Source: Rhynchopus sp. YZ270_cl-10 (lineage: Eukaryota > Euglenozoa > Diplonemea > Diplonemida > Diplonemidae). Taken from it: DNA of 64,000 nucleotides. A model generated the notes under the pieces. The model worked only from the letters and a program-made list of their open reading frames with translations. It was not told where the DNA came from and made no database searches. Of this stretch, positions 1 to 8,639 are shown in pieces. Each line of letters opens with the position of its first letter. Positions within the stretch are counted from its first letter, which is position 1. The stretch is taken from NCBI GenBank assembly GCA_964035575.1, contig OZ037861.1:1514337-1578336 (forward strand). The letters are read 5' to 3'. The translations under genes and the position numbers were made by a program.

Positions 1-28
1 GACCGCGGTTCGAATCCGCGTAGGAGAA
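1..28 (+). tRNA. tRNA-Gln(CTG), 3' part cut by window edge
   Basis: 3' end of the gene (T-arm with GGTTCGAATCC, acceptor TAGGAGA, discriminator A). The full gene is seen at 22705-22776. Confidence 0.9.
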
Positions 29-121
29 CTTTCCTTTTTCTCCGTTTCGTCCCTTGTTATTCTCCTCTGTGACTGGTTGAAACGCATTCCCACTTCCATA
101 TTCTTGTTGGCTTTTATTGAA

Positions 122-203
122 GGCGAGATGGCCGAGTGGTCTAAGGCGCCAGGTTAAGGCCCTGGTCCCTTCGGGGGCGTGGGTTCAAACCCCACTCTCG
201 TCA
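122..203 (+). tRNA. tRNA-Leu(AAG)
   Basis: Type II tRNA with long variable arm. Acceptor GGCGAGA pairs TCTCGTC. Anticodon stem CCAGG/CCTGG closes loop TTAAGGC, anticodon AAG. Box A is TGGCCGAGTGG and box B GGTTCAAACCC. Confidence 0.95.
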
Positions 204-292
204 CTTGTTATTCTTTTTCATTTTCATTTTCAATCTATCCCTTTTGTTTTGTTTTCAAGATTGTGCAAAACACAAAAAGCACACTTGTCAGG

Positions 293-365
293 TCCTCCTT
301 GGCGCAGTCGGTAGCGCGTCAGGCTGTTAACCTGCAGGTCGTTGGTTCGAACCCAACAGGAGGAG
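293..365 (+). tRNA. tRNA-Asn(GTT), first of two per unit
   Basis: Acceptor TCCTCCT/AGGAGGA, loop CTGTTAA, anticodon GTT, T-loop TTCGAAC. The T-run terminator follows at once. A twin gene with the same body lies at 3988-4060. Confidence 0.95.
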
Positions 366-424
366 ACTTTTTTCCCTTCTCAAACCATTTTCTGTTCTTT
401 GCAAAAGTCATAAAAAACTGGGAA

Positions 425-461
425 GGCGAGATGGCCGAGCGGTCTAAGGCGCCAGGTTTAG
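425..461 (+). pseudogene. tRNA-Leu(TAG), 5' half only
   Basis: Matches the first 37 nt of the intact gene at 23173-23254, then stops in the anticodon loop where a transposon begins. The 3' half is absent, so no tRNA can be made. It marks the left edge of a 3.3-kb deletion in unit A. Confidence 0.95.
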
Positions 462-1868
462 GGCCATACTGACTTACATGGTTATGGGAAAACTTACATG
501 TTTATGGAAAAAACTGACTTACATGTTTATGAAAAACATGACTTACATGTTTATTAAGCCGGGGATTTTTGTGTACAAATAAACATGTAAGTCATGTTTT
601 TCATAACCATGTAAGTCATGTTGAGATTTTTGCCGGTTCATAACCATGTAAGTCATGTTTTTCATAAACATGTAAGTCAGTTTTTTTTTGAGGTCAGGTC
701 GACATTCAATACCCGGGTCGGGAACATATTTCTGCCACTTAGCCAAAAACTGACTTGTCTCGGGGGTTGAACCCGCTACCATAAGAAAAATTTTACCTGC
801 GTGGTAACCACTCGGCTACACTGTCTCATACTTCTCACACAGTTTTTCTGAAGAGGTCCTGACCAAATGCGGGTTCTAGGTTACGTTATCTGACTGGTGG
901 TTGTGCGGGTTTGCGGGTTTGCGGGTGCGCAGGTTTGCGGGTTCGAGGTTGCGTTATCTGGCTGGTGTGGTTGTGCGGGTGTGCGGGGTTCGGGCAACGT
1001 TATCTGGTTCTAGGTTACGTTATCTGACTGGTGGTTGTGCGGGTTTGCGGGTTTGCGGGTGCGCGGGTTTGCGGGTTCGAGGTTGCGTTATCTGGCTGGT
1101 GTGGTAGTGCGGGTGCGCGGGGTTCGGGCAACGTTATCTGGTTCGTGGGTTAATAAGCTGGCTGGTGGGTGCGGGTGCGCGGGAACCTGCTGGTTCTAGG
1201 TTGCGTTATCTGGCTGGTGTGGTTGTGCGGGTGTGCGGGTTGACGGGTGCGCGGGTTTGCGGTCCCTAGCTGGTTCGTGTGGTTGTGCGGGTGCGCGGGG
1301 TTCGGGCAACGTTATCTGGCTGGTGTGGTTAATAAGCTGGCTGGTGGGTGCGGGTGCGCGGGAACCTGCTGGTTCTAGGTTGCGTTATCCGGCTGGTGTG
1401 GTGGTGCGGGTGCGCGGGGTTCGGGCAACGTTATCTGGTTCGTGGGTTAATAAGCTGGCTGGTGGGTGCGGGTGCGCGGGAACCTGCTGGTTCTAGGTTG
1501 CGTTATCTGGTTCGTGTGGCTGATAGGGTTCTCGGGGGACAGTTACTTAGCTGGCTCGTGTGCTATGTTATGTGGGTGAACACCATCAGTATCCTTCCCC
1601 ACGGACTAAGGGTAAAACACTTTGCACACAGACACAAAAATTTTGCCAGAGGTCTTCATAAGAAATTTTTCACAGGCAAAAAAAAAAATTTTTTTTTCGA
1701 ACGAGCTTTTTCTGAAGAAAAATTTTTTTTGTGTAGAAAAAATTTTTTGGCCTGTAAGTGGGTCAACCTGAAAATCCATAAACATGTAAGTTTCCCACCA
1801 TAAACATGTAAGTCATGTTTTTCCCAAAACATGTAAGTGGATCCCAAAACATGTAAGTCATGGTCACC
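462..1868 (-). mobile_element. tRNA-invading non-autonomous DNA transposon, inverted copy at a deletion
   Basis: Full-length 1,407-bp element, reversed relative to the copies in units B and C. Ends are GGCCATACTGACTTACATG (left) and the reverse of GGTGACCATGACTTACATG (right). The flanks are two different tRNA genes (Leu-TAG and Arg-ACG) with no target duplication. Unit B has 3,308 bp between those points, carrying 13 whole tRNA genes. The Arg junction is at the family's usual tRNA position; the Leu junction is not. The simplest reading is insertion in tRNA-Arg followed by a deletion starting at the element's far end. No transposase reading frame is present. Confidence 0.9.
754..825 (-). other. 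tRNA-like Pol III promoter segment inside transposon
   Basis: Box A-like TAGCCGAGTGG and box B-like GGGTTCAACCC sit about 45 bp apart, as in a tRNA gene. No acceptor stem pairs and the anticodon arm is degenerate, so it is not a working tRNA. Probably an internal Pol III promoter or a tRNA-derived module. Confidence 0.65.
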
Positions 1869-1895
1869 GGCGCTCTTCCATTGAGCCACACGGTC
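1869..1895 (-). pseudogene. tRNA-Arg(ACG), 5' fragment
   Basis: Only the 5' 27 nt (acceptor 5' strand and D-arm) remain, compared with the intact gene at 26473-26544. The break falls at tRNA position 27/28, the same position used by the family's other insertions. Confidence 0.9.
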
Positions 1896-1982
1896 CATGT
1901 CTTTAGGCAATAGTATTTTTTATGTGGCCTGCATATTTTTGGAGTTGGAAAAAATGAAAATGGTTGATTGTACAGCTAAAAA

Positions 1983-2054
1983 AGCGGTTACCGAGAATTG
2001 AACTCGGGTCTCCCGTGCCACAAACGGGTGTTCTAACCACTAAACCATAACCGC
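1983..2054 (-). tRNA. tRNA-His(GTG)
   Basis: Acceptor GCGGTTA/TAACCGC, anticodon stem CCCGT/ACGGG, loop TTGTGGC, anticodon GTG. No G-1 is encoded (base before the gene is A on the sense strand), so it would be added after transcription as in other eukaryotes. Confidence 0.95.
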
Positions 2055-2170
2055 TTGAATACTCCCACTTATTGGGATCTCAGAAAGGGTTTTATTTCCC
2101 GGGACATTGTGAAATATTTTTCAACTATGCAACGAGCGGCAACTCGAGCACAATTTCGACTAATATCGTA

Positions 2171-2241
2171 GCGTAATTGGTCTAGTGGTAGAATGGCCCC
2201 CCGCCACGGGGTCGGCCCGGGTTCGATTCCCGGATTACGCA
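2171..2241 (+). tRNA. tRNA-Gly(GCC), the only intact copy in the window
   Basis: Acceptor GCGTAAT/ATTACGC, anticodon stem GCCCC/GGGGT, loop CCGCCAC, anticodon GCC. It is the empty site for the transposon that splits the same gene in units B and C: the 8 bases TAGAATGG occur once here and flank the element there. Confidence 0.95.
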
Positions 2242-2454
2242 CTCTCTTTTTGCGATTGGAAAAAGCAAAACAATATGGTTTCGGACAGTTTCAGGTCGGT
2301 CACAAACTCGTTCAAAACGAAAAAGTGGAAATGATATGTACTCTTTCTTGTGTAAGGATTCTTAGTGGAGAAAGAATTTTTTTGTCTGATGCGGGTTTTT
2401 GCTCGACATAGTAAGTCAGTTCAGTCACAACTTCCGTCACAATCGAAAAAAAAT

Positions 2455-2768
2455 TTGACTCACATGTTTATAAACCCATACTGACTTACATGTTTATTTG
2501 TTCACAAAAATCCCAGTTCATAAACATGTAAGTCAGTATGGCCGCTCTGGTGGCCACATGTTTTTGGGTTAACTTACGTGTTTATGAAAAACCTGACTTA
2601 CATGTTTATTTGTTCACAAAATTCCCTGGGTTAATAACCATGTAAGTCAGGTTTTTCATAACCATGTAAGTCAGGTTGGGACTACGACATGTTCATAAAC
2701 CCAACCTGACTTACATGTTTATTTCTTCACAAAATTCCCAGTAAATAAACATGTAAGTCAGTATGGCC
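2455..2768. repeat. Fold-back repeat cluster related to the tRNA-invading transposon
   Basis: Several head-to-head copies of the element's terminal motif (ACTTACATGTTTAT and its reverse) separated by ~20 bp such as TTGTTCACAAAA. One subunit runs from CCATACTGACTTACATG to its inverted copy ending GTATGGCC in about 75 bp, a miniature TIR-to-TIR element. No gene seen. Confidence 0.7.
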
Positions 2769-2810
2769 GGTGCGCTGGTCAGAGGTAATATGATCATCAG
2801 GTTTGCGGGC

Positions 2811-2940
2811 CGACCCCCCTGTGCGCCCGATTAGGGACCCCCCTGTGCGCCCGATTAGGAATCCCCCTGTGCGCCCGATTAGGGACCCCCTGTGCGCCCG
2901 ATTAGCCTACCCCCCTGTGCGCCCGATTAGGAATCCCCCT
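2811..2940 (+). repeat. Tandem ~21-22-bp repeat
   Basis: Six near-identical copies around CCCCCTGTGCGCCCGATTAG. The rest of the spacer to 3417 has a duplicated CAGTCACTGTGACCAGGTGC block, an inverted repeat (GGAACCACATG near 3036, GTGGTTCC near 3080), and no gene. Confidence 0.85.
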
Positions 2941-3417
2941 AGTCACTGTGACCAGGTGCCCCTACTAATATGCCTTACCAATATGGCCTGGGCTGTGGTA
3001 TGTCGGGTGTACTACATGCTGGGACCTAAAGAGGAACCACATGCTGGAACACGGCTTTAAGCCCCCACCCATTTCAGCTGTGGTTCCTACTGTGCCCAGT
3101 CACTGTGACCAGGTGCCTGGTCAGATCTGACCAGGTACCCTTACTAATATGCCTGACCAATATGGCCAGGGGTGGTATGTCGGGTGCACAAGGGAGTTTC
3201 ACGATGGGTTATCTTATGCACAGGTACAGTGGATGTAGAAAACCCACAAACCCATTGTGTGTGGGTTTTCTGGCATAGGACTGTATGGAAAGTGCACGGG
3301 TCCACCACAGTACAACCAGTCATGCACCAAGGGACACTGGCTGTTTTATCACTTTTTGAACTTTTTTAGACACTGCCAAACCTTCTCCATAATCTGAGAT
3401 CTTGGGAAACAAGATAA

Positions 3418-3489
3418 GCTCGCGTGGCGCAATGGAAGCGCGTCGGTTCCCGACGCCGGAGGTTGCGGGTTCGATCCCCGCCGCGAGTA
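3418..3489 (+). tRNA. tRNA-Arg(CCG)
   Basis: Acceptor GCTCGCG/CGCGAGT (G1-U72 wobble), D-arm and T-arm nearly match tRNA-Arg(TCG). Aligned to it, the anticodon loop is TCCCGAC, anticodon CCG, with C at position 33 instead of U. The anticodon stem has two G-U pairs. A competing hairpin CGTCGG/CCGACG overlaps the arm, so identity rests on the alignment. Confidence 0.8.
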
Positions 3490-3626
3490 CTTTTTATTCA
3501 TTCCAAAATATTTTTAGATTTCCTTCTTCTCAGAGATTTCTTGTCACAAAACTTTGCCAAATTGAAAATTCAGAAATGCGAAAATATCAAAAAACAGCTC
3601 CGAAATTTGAAAGCAATCAAAAAGGA

Positions 3627-3698
3627 TTCCCCCTCCGGGGTTTGAACCCGGGTCGCCTGGGTGAAAGCCAGGTATACTAACCACTGTACTAAAGGGGA
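3627..3698 (-). tRNA. tRNA-Glu(TTC)
   Basis: Acceptor TCCCCTT/AGGGGGA, stem CCTGG/CCAGG, loop CTTTCAC, anticodon TTC. Confidence 0.95.
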
Positions 3699-3801
3699 GG
3701 TGATACTTAGGCACAATCCAAAAAGGGTACTTTTGTGCAAGCTACACGGAGTTTCAAACGAAAAAAAAAAAAAAATGAAAAATGAAAATCCAAAAAGACA
3801 A

Positions 3802-3873
3802 GGGCTCGGCGGGGAATTGAACCCCGGACCTCTCGCACCCTAAGCGAGAATCATGCCACTAGACCACCGAGCC
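3802..3873 (-). tRNA. tRNA-Pro(AGG)
   Basis: Acceptor GGCTCGG/CCGAGCC, stem CTCGC/GCGAG, loop TTAGGGT, anticodon AGG (A34 expected to become inosine). Confidence 0.95.
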
Positions 3874-3987
3874 ACGAATTCTCTCGCATTCTCTTCGTAA
3901 CGCGGCCATATGTTTCCATCATTCCTTGTGTGTGTTTTCGTTTTGAATAAGGTCCCCATGTAAATGCTGTCTTCGCTAACAATCAGA

Positions 3988-4060
3988 TCCTCCTTGGCGC
4001 AGTCGGTAGCGCGTCAGGCTGTTAACCTGCAGGTCGTTGGTTCGAACCCAACAGGAGGAG
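3988..4060 (+). tRNA. tRNA-Asn(GTT), second of two
   Basis: Same tRNA body as 293-365, with different flanks apart from a short upstream match. Confidence 0.95.
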
Positions 4061-4314
4061 ATTTTTCATTTTTTTGAGTTTTTGACTCTATTTTTTAATT
4101 TTGAGCTAAAAATCAACGTTGTGTGTCATCTTGATGTTGAAACTATTTTTCAGGATTTCCAAGGTTGTCTCATCAAAAAAACCAAACATCTTGAATGCTG
4201 TCCTAACTTGGAGATTCGTTACCTGAAGATAAAACAGATTTTGTCAGGTTTTTTTTGAGTTTGAAAAAGTTCAGAAAAGAATGAAAAAAGGGATCAATGC
4301 AGTGTATAAAAAAA

Positions 4315-4396
4315 CGCGAACGGCAAGGTTCGAACTTGCGCATGCAGAGCACACTCGCTTAGCAGGCGAGCCCCGTAACCACTTGGGTACGTCCGC
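4315..4396 (-). tRNA. tRNA-Ser(GCT)
   Basis: Type II tRNA. Acceptor GCGGACG/CGTTCGC, stem CTCGC/GCGAG, loop CTGCTAA, anticodon GCT, long variable arm GTGCTCTGCATGC. Confidence 0.95.
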
Positions 4397-4613
4397 TTAA
4401 TTACCTGTCAGTACTTAGGACGAAGCTTGTACTTTGTTTAATGACACGTTAGTGATCACTGTGGTCACGAAAAATCATCGCAATTGTGACCACCAAAAAA
4501 AATTTTTTGGGCACGATTTCGCACGCTGGTGAGCTCATTGCACAACGACCGACACACCATGTTTTCCAACAAATAAAAAAAATTCAGAAAAATTCAGGTA
4601 TCAATACAAAAAG

Positions 4614-4686
4614 CACCTCCCGCGGGGCTCGAACCCGCGACCACAAGGTTAAGGGCCTTGCGCTCTACCGACTGAGCTAGGGAGGC
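4614..4686 (-). tRNA. tRNA-Lys(CTT), first of two
   Basis: Acceptor GCCTCCC/GGGAGGT, stem CAAGG/CCTTG, loop CCCTTAA, anticodon CTT. Position 33 is C where U is nearly universal. The same base is present in the second gene (24113-24185), so it is not a sequencing slip. Confidence 0.93.
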
Positions 4687-4788
4687 TCATATTAACTTAA
4701 ATCAAAGAATCAACGTGGGGTACTTGTGTGTACCTGCAACCACCAAATTTTCCATCGTTGTTGTGTGAACAAAAGGATCCGGATTATC

Positions 4789-4860
4789 TCTCCTATGGTG
4801 TAGTGGTTAGCACCCTGGACTTTGAATCCAGTAGCCGCGGTTCAAACCCGCGTGGGAGAA
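4789..4860 (+). tRNA. tRNA-Gln(TTG)
   Basis: Acceptor TCTCCTA/TGGGAGA, stem CTGGA/TCCAG, loop CTTTGAA, anticodon TTG. Confidence 0.95.
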
Positions 4861-4975
4861 CTTTTCTTTTTCCAAGTGTTTTCAACATTTTTTGGAGCTT
4901 TGTCACACACATCTTCAATCTTTGCATTTGATGGCAAAAGCATAAATCACAGAAATCAAACGAAAAGGTAAAGAA

Positions 4976-5057
4976 CGCTGACGGCAGGGTTCGAACCTGC
5001 GCGGGCAGAGCCCAGTGGATTTCAAGTCCACCTCCGTAACCACTTGGATACGTCAGC
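4976..5057 (-). tRNA. tRNA-Ser(TGA)
   Basis: Type II tRNA. Acceptor GCTGACG/CGTCAGC, stem GTGGA/TCCAC, loop CTTGAAA, anticodon TGA. Confidence 0.95.
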
Positions 5058-5133
5058 ATAGTTGAGGAAGCACAACGCCCCAGATCCTGAAAATGAGCAC
5101 AAAAAAGAGAATCCAATCAATCCAAAAAGTAGG

Positions 5134-5205
5134 CACCCGCCGTGGGGATCGAACCCACGACCATTGGATTAAAAGTCCAACGCTCTACCGCTGAGCTAGG
5201 CGGGC
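5134..5205 (-). tRNA. tRNA-Lys(TTT)
   Basis: Acceptor GCCCGCC/GGCGGGT, stem TTGGA/TCCAA, loop CTTTTAA, anticodon TTT, with normal U33 unlike its CTT partner. Confidence 0.95.
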
Positions 5206-5318
5206 ATTCGTTTTAAAGGAAAGAGTCAATTTCAAGGCTTGTTGCGTTCTTGAAAAAAATTTACAAAAAGACGAACAGAATGTGCCCCAAGTACGTCTCC
5301 TTGAGGGACATTTATCAG

Positions 5319-5390
5319 GGGCGTTTAGCTCAGTGGTAGAGCGCCCGTTCTGCATACGGGAGGCCGAGGGTTCGAACCCCTCAATGTCCA
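5319..5390 (+). tRNA. tRNA-Ala(TGC)
   Basis: Acceptor GGGCGTT/AATGTCC contains the G3-U70 pair that marks alanine tRNAs. Stem CCCGT/ACGGG, loop TCTGCAT, anticodon TGC, C33. Confidence 0.95.
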
Positions 5391-5479
5391 TTTTTTTGCC
5401 ATATTTTGTTGATTATTTTTTGGTTGGGCCAGTCAAATACACAAAAATATGAACTGACATCATTGTGCAGTGCCTGCGA

Positions 5480-6110
5480 TGAGGATGTGTGTGATGGTCC
5501 AATTGGCGAGTCTGACCTTATAATGCGTTCAGGAACATCCAAATGACCCATTTTCCCAACGTTTTCACATTTTTGAGCATTTTGCTATTACGCAATAGTG
5601 GTACAATAGGCATTTTACTGGGTCATTTTAACCAACTCTATCAGGACACTTCTGATGCTCCAATTGGCGATTCTGACCTCATAATGGCTTCATGAGCAGC
5701 CGAATAACCCGATTTCCCAATATTTTCACATTTTTGAACATTTTGCCATTCGTGGAATGGTGGCACAAAAGTCATTTTAGTGGGTCATTTTCGCCAACTC
5801 GATCAGGGCACTTCTGGTGCTCCAATTTGCGGTTCTGACCTCATAATGGATTCAAGAGCACCCAAATAACCCATTTTCCCAACGTTTTCACATTTTAGAC
5901 TATTTTTGCTATTGCGGAATGGCAGTACAATAGGCAGTTTACTGGGTCATTTTCGCCAACTCGATCAGGATACTTCTGATGCTCTAATCACATCGTTTAA
6001 CCTCATAATGCATTCAGGAGCACTCAAATAACCCATTTTCCCAATGTTTTCGCATTTTTGACCACTTTGCTGTTGCAGAGTATCAGTAAGATGAGGTCAT
6101 GCAAATACAG
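5480..6110 (+). repeat. Array of the ~162-bp spacer repeat, four units
   Basis: Diverged units, each with GATGCTCCAATTTGCG, then TCTGACCTCATAATG, GAGCAYCCAAATAACCCA and GCTATTGCGGAATRG, recurring about every 162 bp. Short reading frames only; no gene seen. Same family at 8640-9235, 11040-12360, 16215-16620 and 17345-17520. Confidence 0.85.
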
Positions 6111-6175
6111 TTTTGTGCACAATAGAAAAAAATAGTGTGTACCCCAGCTTGGCGATTCCTTTCGTCATTATTGTC

Positions 6176-6248
6176 GGTCGTGTAGCTCAGTCGGTAGAGC
6201 ATTGGTCTAATAAGCCAACGGTCCCAGGTTCGAGCCCTGTCACGACCA
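6176..6248 (+). tRNA. tRNA-Ile(AAT)
   Basis: Acceptor GGTCGTG/CACGACC, stem TTGGT/GCCAA, loop CTAATAA, anticodon AAT. Confidence 0.95.
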
Positions 6249-6326
6249 ATACTTTTTCTACTACTTTGACTTCATTCACTTCAAAAAATGTTGGCCGTGT
6301 AAAAAATATGCATACCCTAAAACAAG

Positions 6327-6333
6327 GCCTCTT

Positions 6334-6382
<49 letters not shown>

Positions 6383-6399
6383 AATCCCAGGTGGAGGCA
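6327..6399 (+). tRNA. tRNA-Phe(GAA)
   Basis: Stem TCAGA/TCTGA, loop CTGAAGA, anticodon GAA. Acceptor GCCTCTT pairs TGGAGGC except for a T-T at 7-66. Confidence 0.93.
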
Positions 6400-6440
6400 C
6401 TTCTCTTTTTTTTCCCCTCAGCTCTAATAACAATTTTCAA

Positions 6441-6985
6441 GGTGCGCTGTGTTACCACATTGAAAAAGTGCGCTGTGCTACTACATTGGAAAAGTGCGCT
6501 GTGCTACTACATCCCAATTTTTTGGACGAAATTTTTTTGGTATGTCGGGCACACAGCGCAGACCCCGATATGGGCGCACAGAACCCCCCCCATTGTGGGC
6601 GCACAGAACAGGCCCTCCGTTGTGGGCGCACAGCTCACTGTGTGCTGTGCAAGTTTCAGCATATGGCTTCTGGCAACAAAAACTTAAAAAAAATTTTGGC
6701 CGAAAATTATTTTTTGGCCTGCAATCAGGTTGAGCTGAGATGCTATGTAACATGTAAGTCAGTCAGTCTGTTTCATGTTCCCACTGATCAAAGTTCGTTC
6801 GAGATGGAAAGGACTGAAAAGGAAGCACATGTGGAAATGTTAAGGAATCCCCACCCATTTCCGCATGTGCTTCCGGCAACAAAAACTGATTGCTCCGGGA
6901 TTTGATTTTGGTACCATTTTTCACCAAATCCAAAAAAATTGGCAGAGTAGCACAGCCGCAAACGTTAGCATTATGACACGTGTTT
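6441..6985. repeat. Spacer with short tandem and inverted repeats
   Basis: Three copies of GTGCGCTGTGYTACYACATT, three of GGGCGCACAG, then two strong hairpins: GGAAGCACATGTGGAAATG with its inverse near 6820-6880, and CACAGCCGCAAACG with TGTTTGCGGATGTG near 6950-6995. A lone transposon motif (CATGTAAGTCAG) lies near 6750. No gene. Confidence 0.75.
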
Positions 6986-7056
6986 GCGGATGTGCTCTCA
7001 CCCCCAAAAAAAATGGGCAATACAAGGCCAAAAAACAAACACACAAAAAGAAGTGT

Positions 7057-7128
7057 ACACCTATCCGGGTTTGAACCGGAGACCTCCTCGGTGTTAACGA
7101 GGCGTCATAACCAACTAGACCATAGGTG
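7057..7128 (-). tRNA. tRNA-Val(AAC)
   Basis: Acceptor CACCTAT/ATAGGTG, stem CCTCG/CGAGG, loop TTAACAC, anticodon AAC. Starts with C1-G72, unusual for a eukaryotic elongator. Confidence 0.92.
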
Positions 7129-7250
7129 CTGACATTTATATGGTTCGTAGAAACGAGATGGTGTGTGCATTCACCACCCAAAACCCAAAACTGTGTCAAA
7201 ATAAAAAAAATTTTGGACAGAAGAAAATGGGAATATGGGTACAAAACGAA

Positions 7251-7322
7251 GGCTTAGTGGTCTAGTGGCATGATTCTCGCTTTGGGTGCGAGAGGTCCAG
7301 GGTTCGATTCCCTGCTGAGCCC
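7251..7322 (+). tRNA. tRNA-Pro(TGG)
   Basis: Acceptor GGCTTAG/CTGAGCC, stem CTCGC/GCGAG, loop TTTGGGT, anticodon TGG. Confidence 0.95.
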
Positions 7323-7429
7323 CTCTTTTTTTCGAGATTTTGTGTCACAAATTTTTTGTCAGAAAAAACAAATTGTGAAAAAACTGATTCCTTGAAAAAT
7401 TGATTCTGGACAACAGAAGGAAAAAAGTG

Positions 7430-7511
7430 TGACAGGAGTGGGGTTTGAACCCACGCCTCCGAAGAGAAAGGAACTTGAGTCCTCCGCCTTAGACCTCTCG
7501 GCCATCCTGCC
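7430..7511 (-). tRNA. tRNA-Leu(CAA)
   Basis: Type II tRNA. Acceptor GGCAGGA/TCCTGTC, stem GAGGA/TCCTT, loop CTCAAGT, anticodon CAA. No intron. Confidence 0.93.
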
Positions 7512-7613
7512 TTGCCAACAGATTTATATTAGAAATGAAATGAGAACGGTGAGAAAGGACAACCAAAACGGAGCAAAAGGAAAAACAGAAGAAAACACAA
7601 CACATAAAAAGAG

Positions 7614-7685
7614 TTCCCCGGCCGGGAATTGAACCCGGGTCTTCCGCGTGACAGGCGGAAATACTGACCTCTATACTACCGAGGA
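7614..7685 (-). tRNA. tRNA-Asp(GTC), intact
   Basis: Acceptor TCCTCGG/CCGGGGA, stem TCCGC/GCGGA, loop CTGTCAC, anticodon GTC. Empty site for the transposon that splits this gene in unit B (target bases AAATACTG on the plus strand). Confidence 0.95.
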
Positions 7686-7773
7686 TACAATGAAGCCTGT
7701 TTTTAAAATGAATGCGTCCAGAGAAAGTCTTCAATCACACCGAATCTGAAAAATAAAAAACAAAGAAAAGAAT

Positions 7774-7846
7774 TACCCCATGTGGGACTCGAACCCACAA
7801 CCTTTGGATTAGAAGTCCAACGCGCTATCCATTGCGCCAATGGGGC
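7774..7846 (-). tRNA. tRNA-Arg(TCT)
   Basis: Acceptor GCCCCAT/ATGGGGT, stem TTGGA/TCCAA, loop CTTCTAA, anticodon TCT. Confidence 0.95.
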
Positions 7847-7937
7847 TTGTTTCATATTCTTTTCTTGTTTTAAGGAAGTGTCCCTTCACAGTCAACACCA
7901 CCTGTAAAAATTGTGAAGGAAATTCAAAAATGAAAAG

Positions 7938-8010
7938 TACAACTAGCTGGGATTGAACCAGCGATCTTCCGCGTGTAAGGCGGACGTCCTAACCACTAGA
8001 CGATAGCTGC
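7938..8010 (-). tRNA. tRNA-Val(TAC)
   Basis: Acceptor GCAGCTA/TAGTTGT, stem TCCGC/GCGGA, loop CTTACAC, anticodon TAC. Confidence 0.95.
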
Positions 8011-8111
8011 CCAAACTTAGTGAGATGTTGGCAAGGGTCTGACCAACTTTTTTTTTGGTGTGCAAAAAATTTTTTTCAGGTCAAAAAAATGGGTTCATCA
8101 AAAAGGTTATC

Positions 8112-8184
8112 TAGCAGAGATAGGTTTCGATCCTATGACCTGTGGGTTATGAGCCCACCGCGCTGACCACTGCGCCACTCTGCT
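8112..8184 (-). tRNA. Initiator tRNA-Met(CAT)
   Basis: Initiator marks: A1-U72 acceptor pair (AGCAGAG/CTCTGCT), three G-C pairs at the foot of the anticodon stem (GTGGG/CCCAC), and T-arm GGATCGAAACC with A54. Loop CTCATAA has U33, whereas the elongator Met gene has C33, the reverse of the vertebrate arrangement. Confidence 0.95.
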
Positions 8185-8234
8185 TCTAATTACTTCCAAC
8201 GATGTTTTCTACATGCCCAGCTTAAAAAAGCCTG

Positions 8235-8305
8235 TGCGACCGCCGGGAATCGAACCCGGGTCGAACCCTTGGGAGGGGTCCATCATGCCACTAGACCACG
8301 GTCGC
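8235..8305 (-). tRNA. tRNA-Gly(CCC), intact
   Basis: Acceptor GCGACCG/CGGTCGC, stem GACCC/GGGTT, loop CTCCCAA, anticodon CCC. Empty site for a transposon in unit B (target TCCATCAT on the plus strand). Confidence 0.95.
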
Positions 8306-8331
8306 CTTATCAAGGGATAAAAGGGCTCGAC

Positions 8332-8404
8332 GCTCTCGTGGCCTAGTGGTTAAGGCACAGGTCTTATGAGCCTGGGATCGCGGGTTCAAACCCCGCCGGG
8401 AGCA
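8332..8404 (+). tRNA. tRNA-Ile(TAT)
   Basis: Acceptor GCTCTCG/CGGGAGC, stem CAGGT/GCCTG, loop CTTATGA, anticodon TAT. No intron. Confidence 0.93.
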
Positions 8405-8484
8405 AAGCCTTTTTTTGTTCTGTGATTCATGTTCATTCCTCCTGTTCTTTCGATGACTCCTCCAGAAGTTGCAAAGGAACAGTA

Positions 8485-8566
8485 GCGGACGTATCCAAGT
8501 GGTTACGGAGGTGCACTCGAAATGCATTGGGCTCTGCCCGCGCAGGTTCAAATCCTGCCGTCCGCG
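8485..8566 (+). tRNA. tRNA-Ser(CGA)
   Basis: Type II tRNA. Acceptor GCGGACG/CGTCCGC, stem GTGCA/TGCAT, loop CTCGAAA, anticodon CGA. Confidence 0.95.
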
Positions 8567-8639
8567 TTATTGCCTTTTTGCTGTGCAGGGGGAACCCTGT
8601 ACATTCCACACATGGTGTTTTTTTTACTGGGGAGTAAGT

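Noticed and set aside
462-1868. Transposase gene in the 1.4-kb element
   Set aside because: The only longer frames are translated minisatellite; no DDE-type or other transposase motif is present.
3434-3465. Reading 3418-3489 as tRNA-Gly(CCC) from a TTCCCGA loop
   Set aside because: That loop leaves a stem with two mismatches, while alignment with tRNA-Arg(TCG) gives a pairing stem and anticodon CCG; a true Gly(CCC) gene exists at 8235.
5480-6110. CRISPR-like array
   Set aside because: Units are ~162 bp, diverged throughout, with no short constant repeat and unique spacer pattern, and the host is a eukaryote.
6342-6905. Reading frame of 187 codons after tRNA-Phe, and about 150-codon frames inside the transposon
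   Set aside because: They cross a tRNA gene or the minisatellite, have low-complexity composition, no domain, and differ between otherwise matching units.
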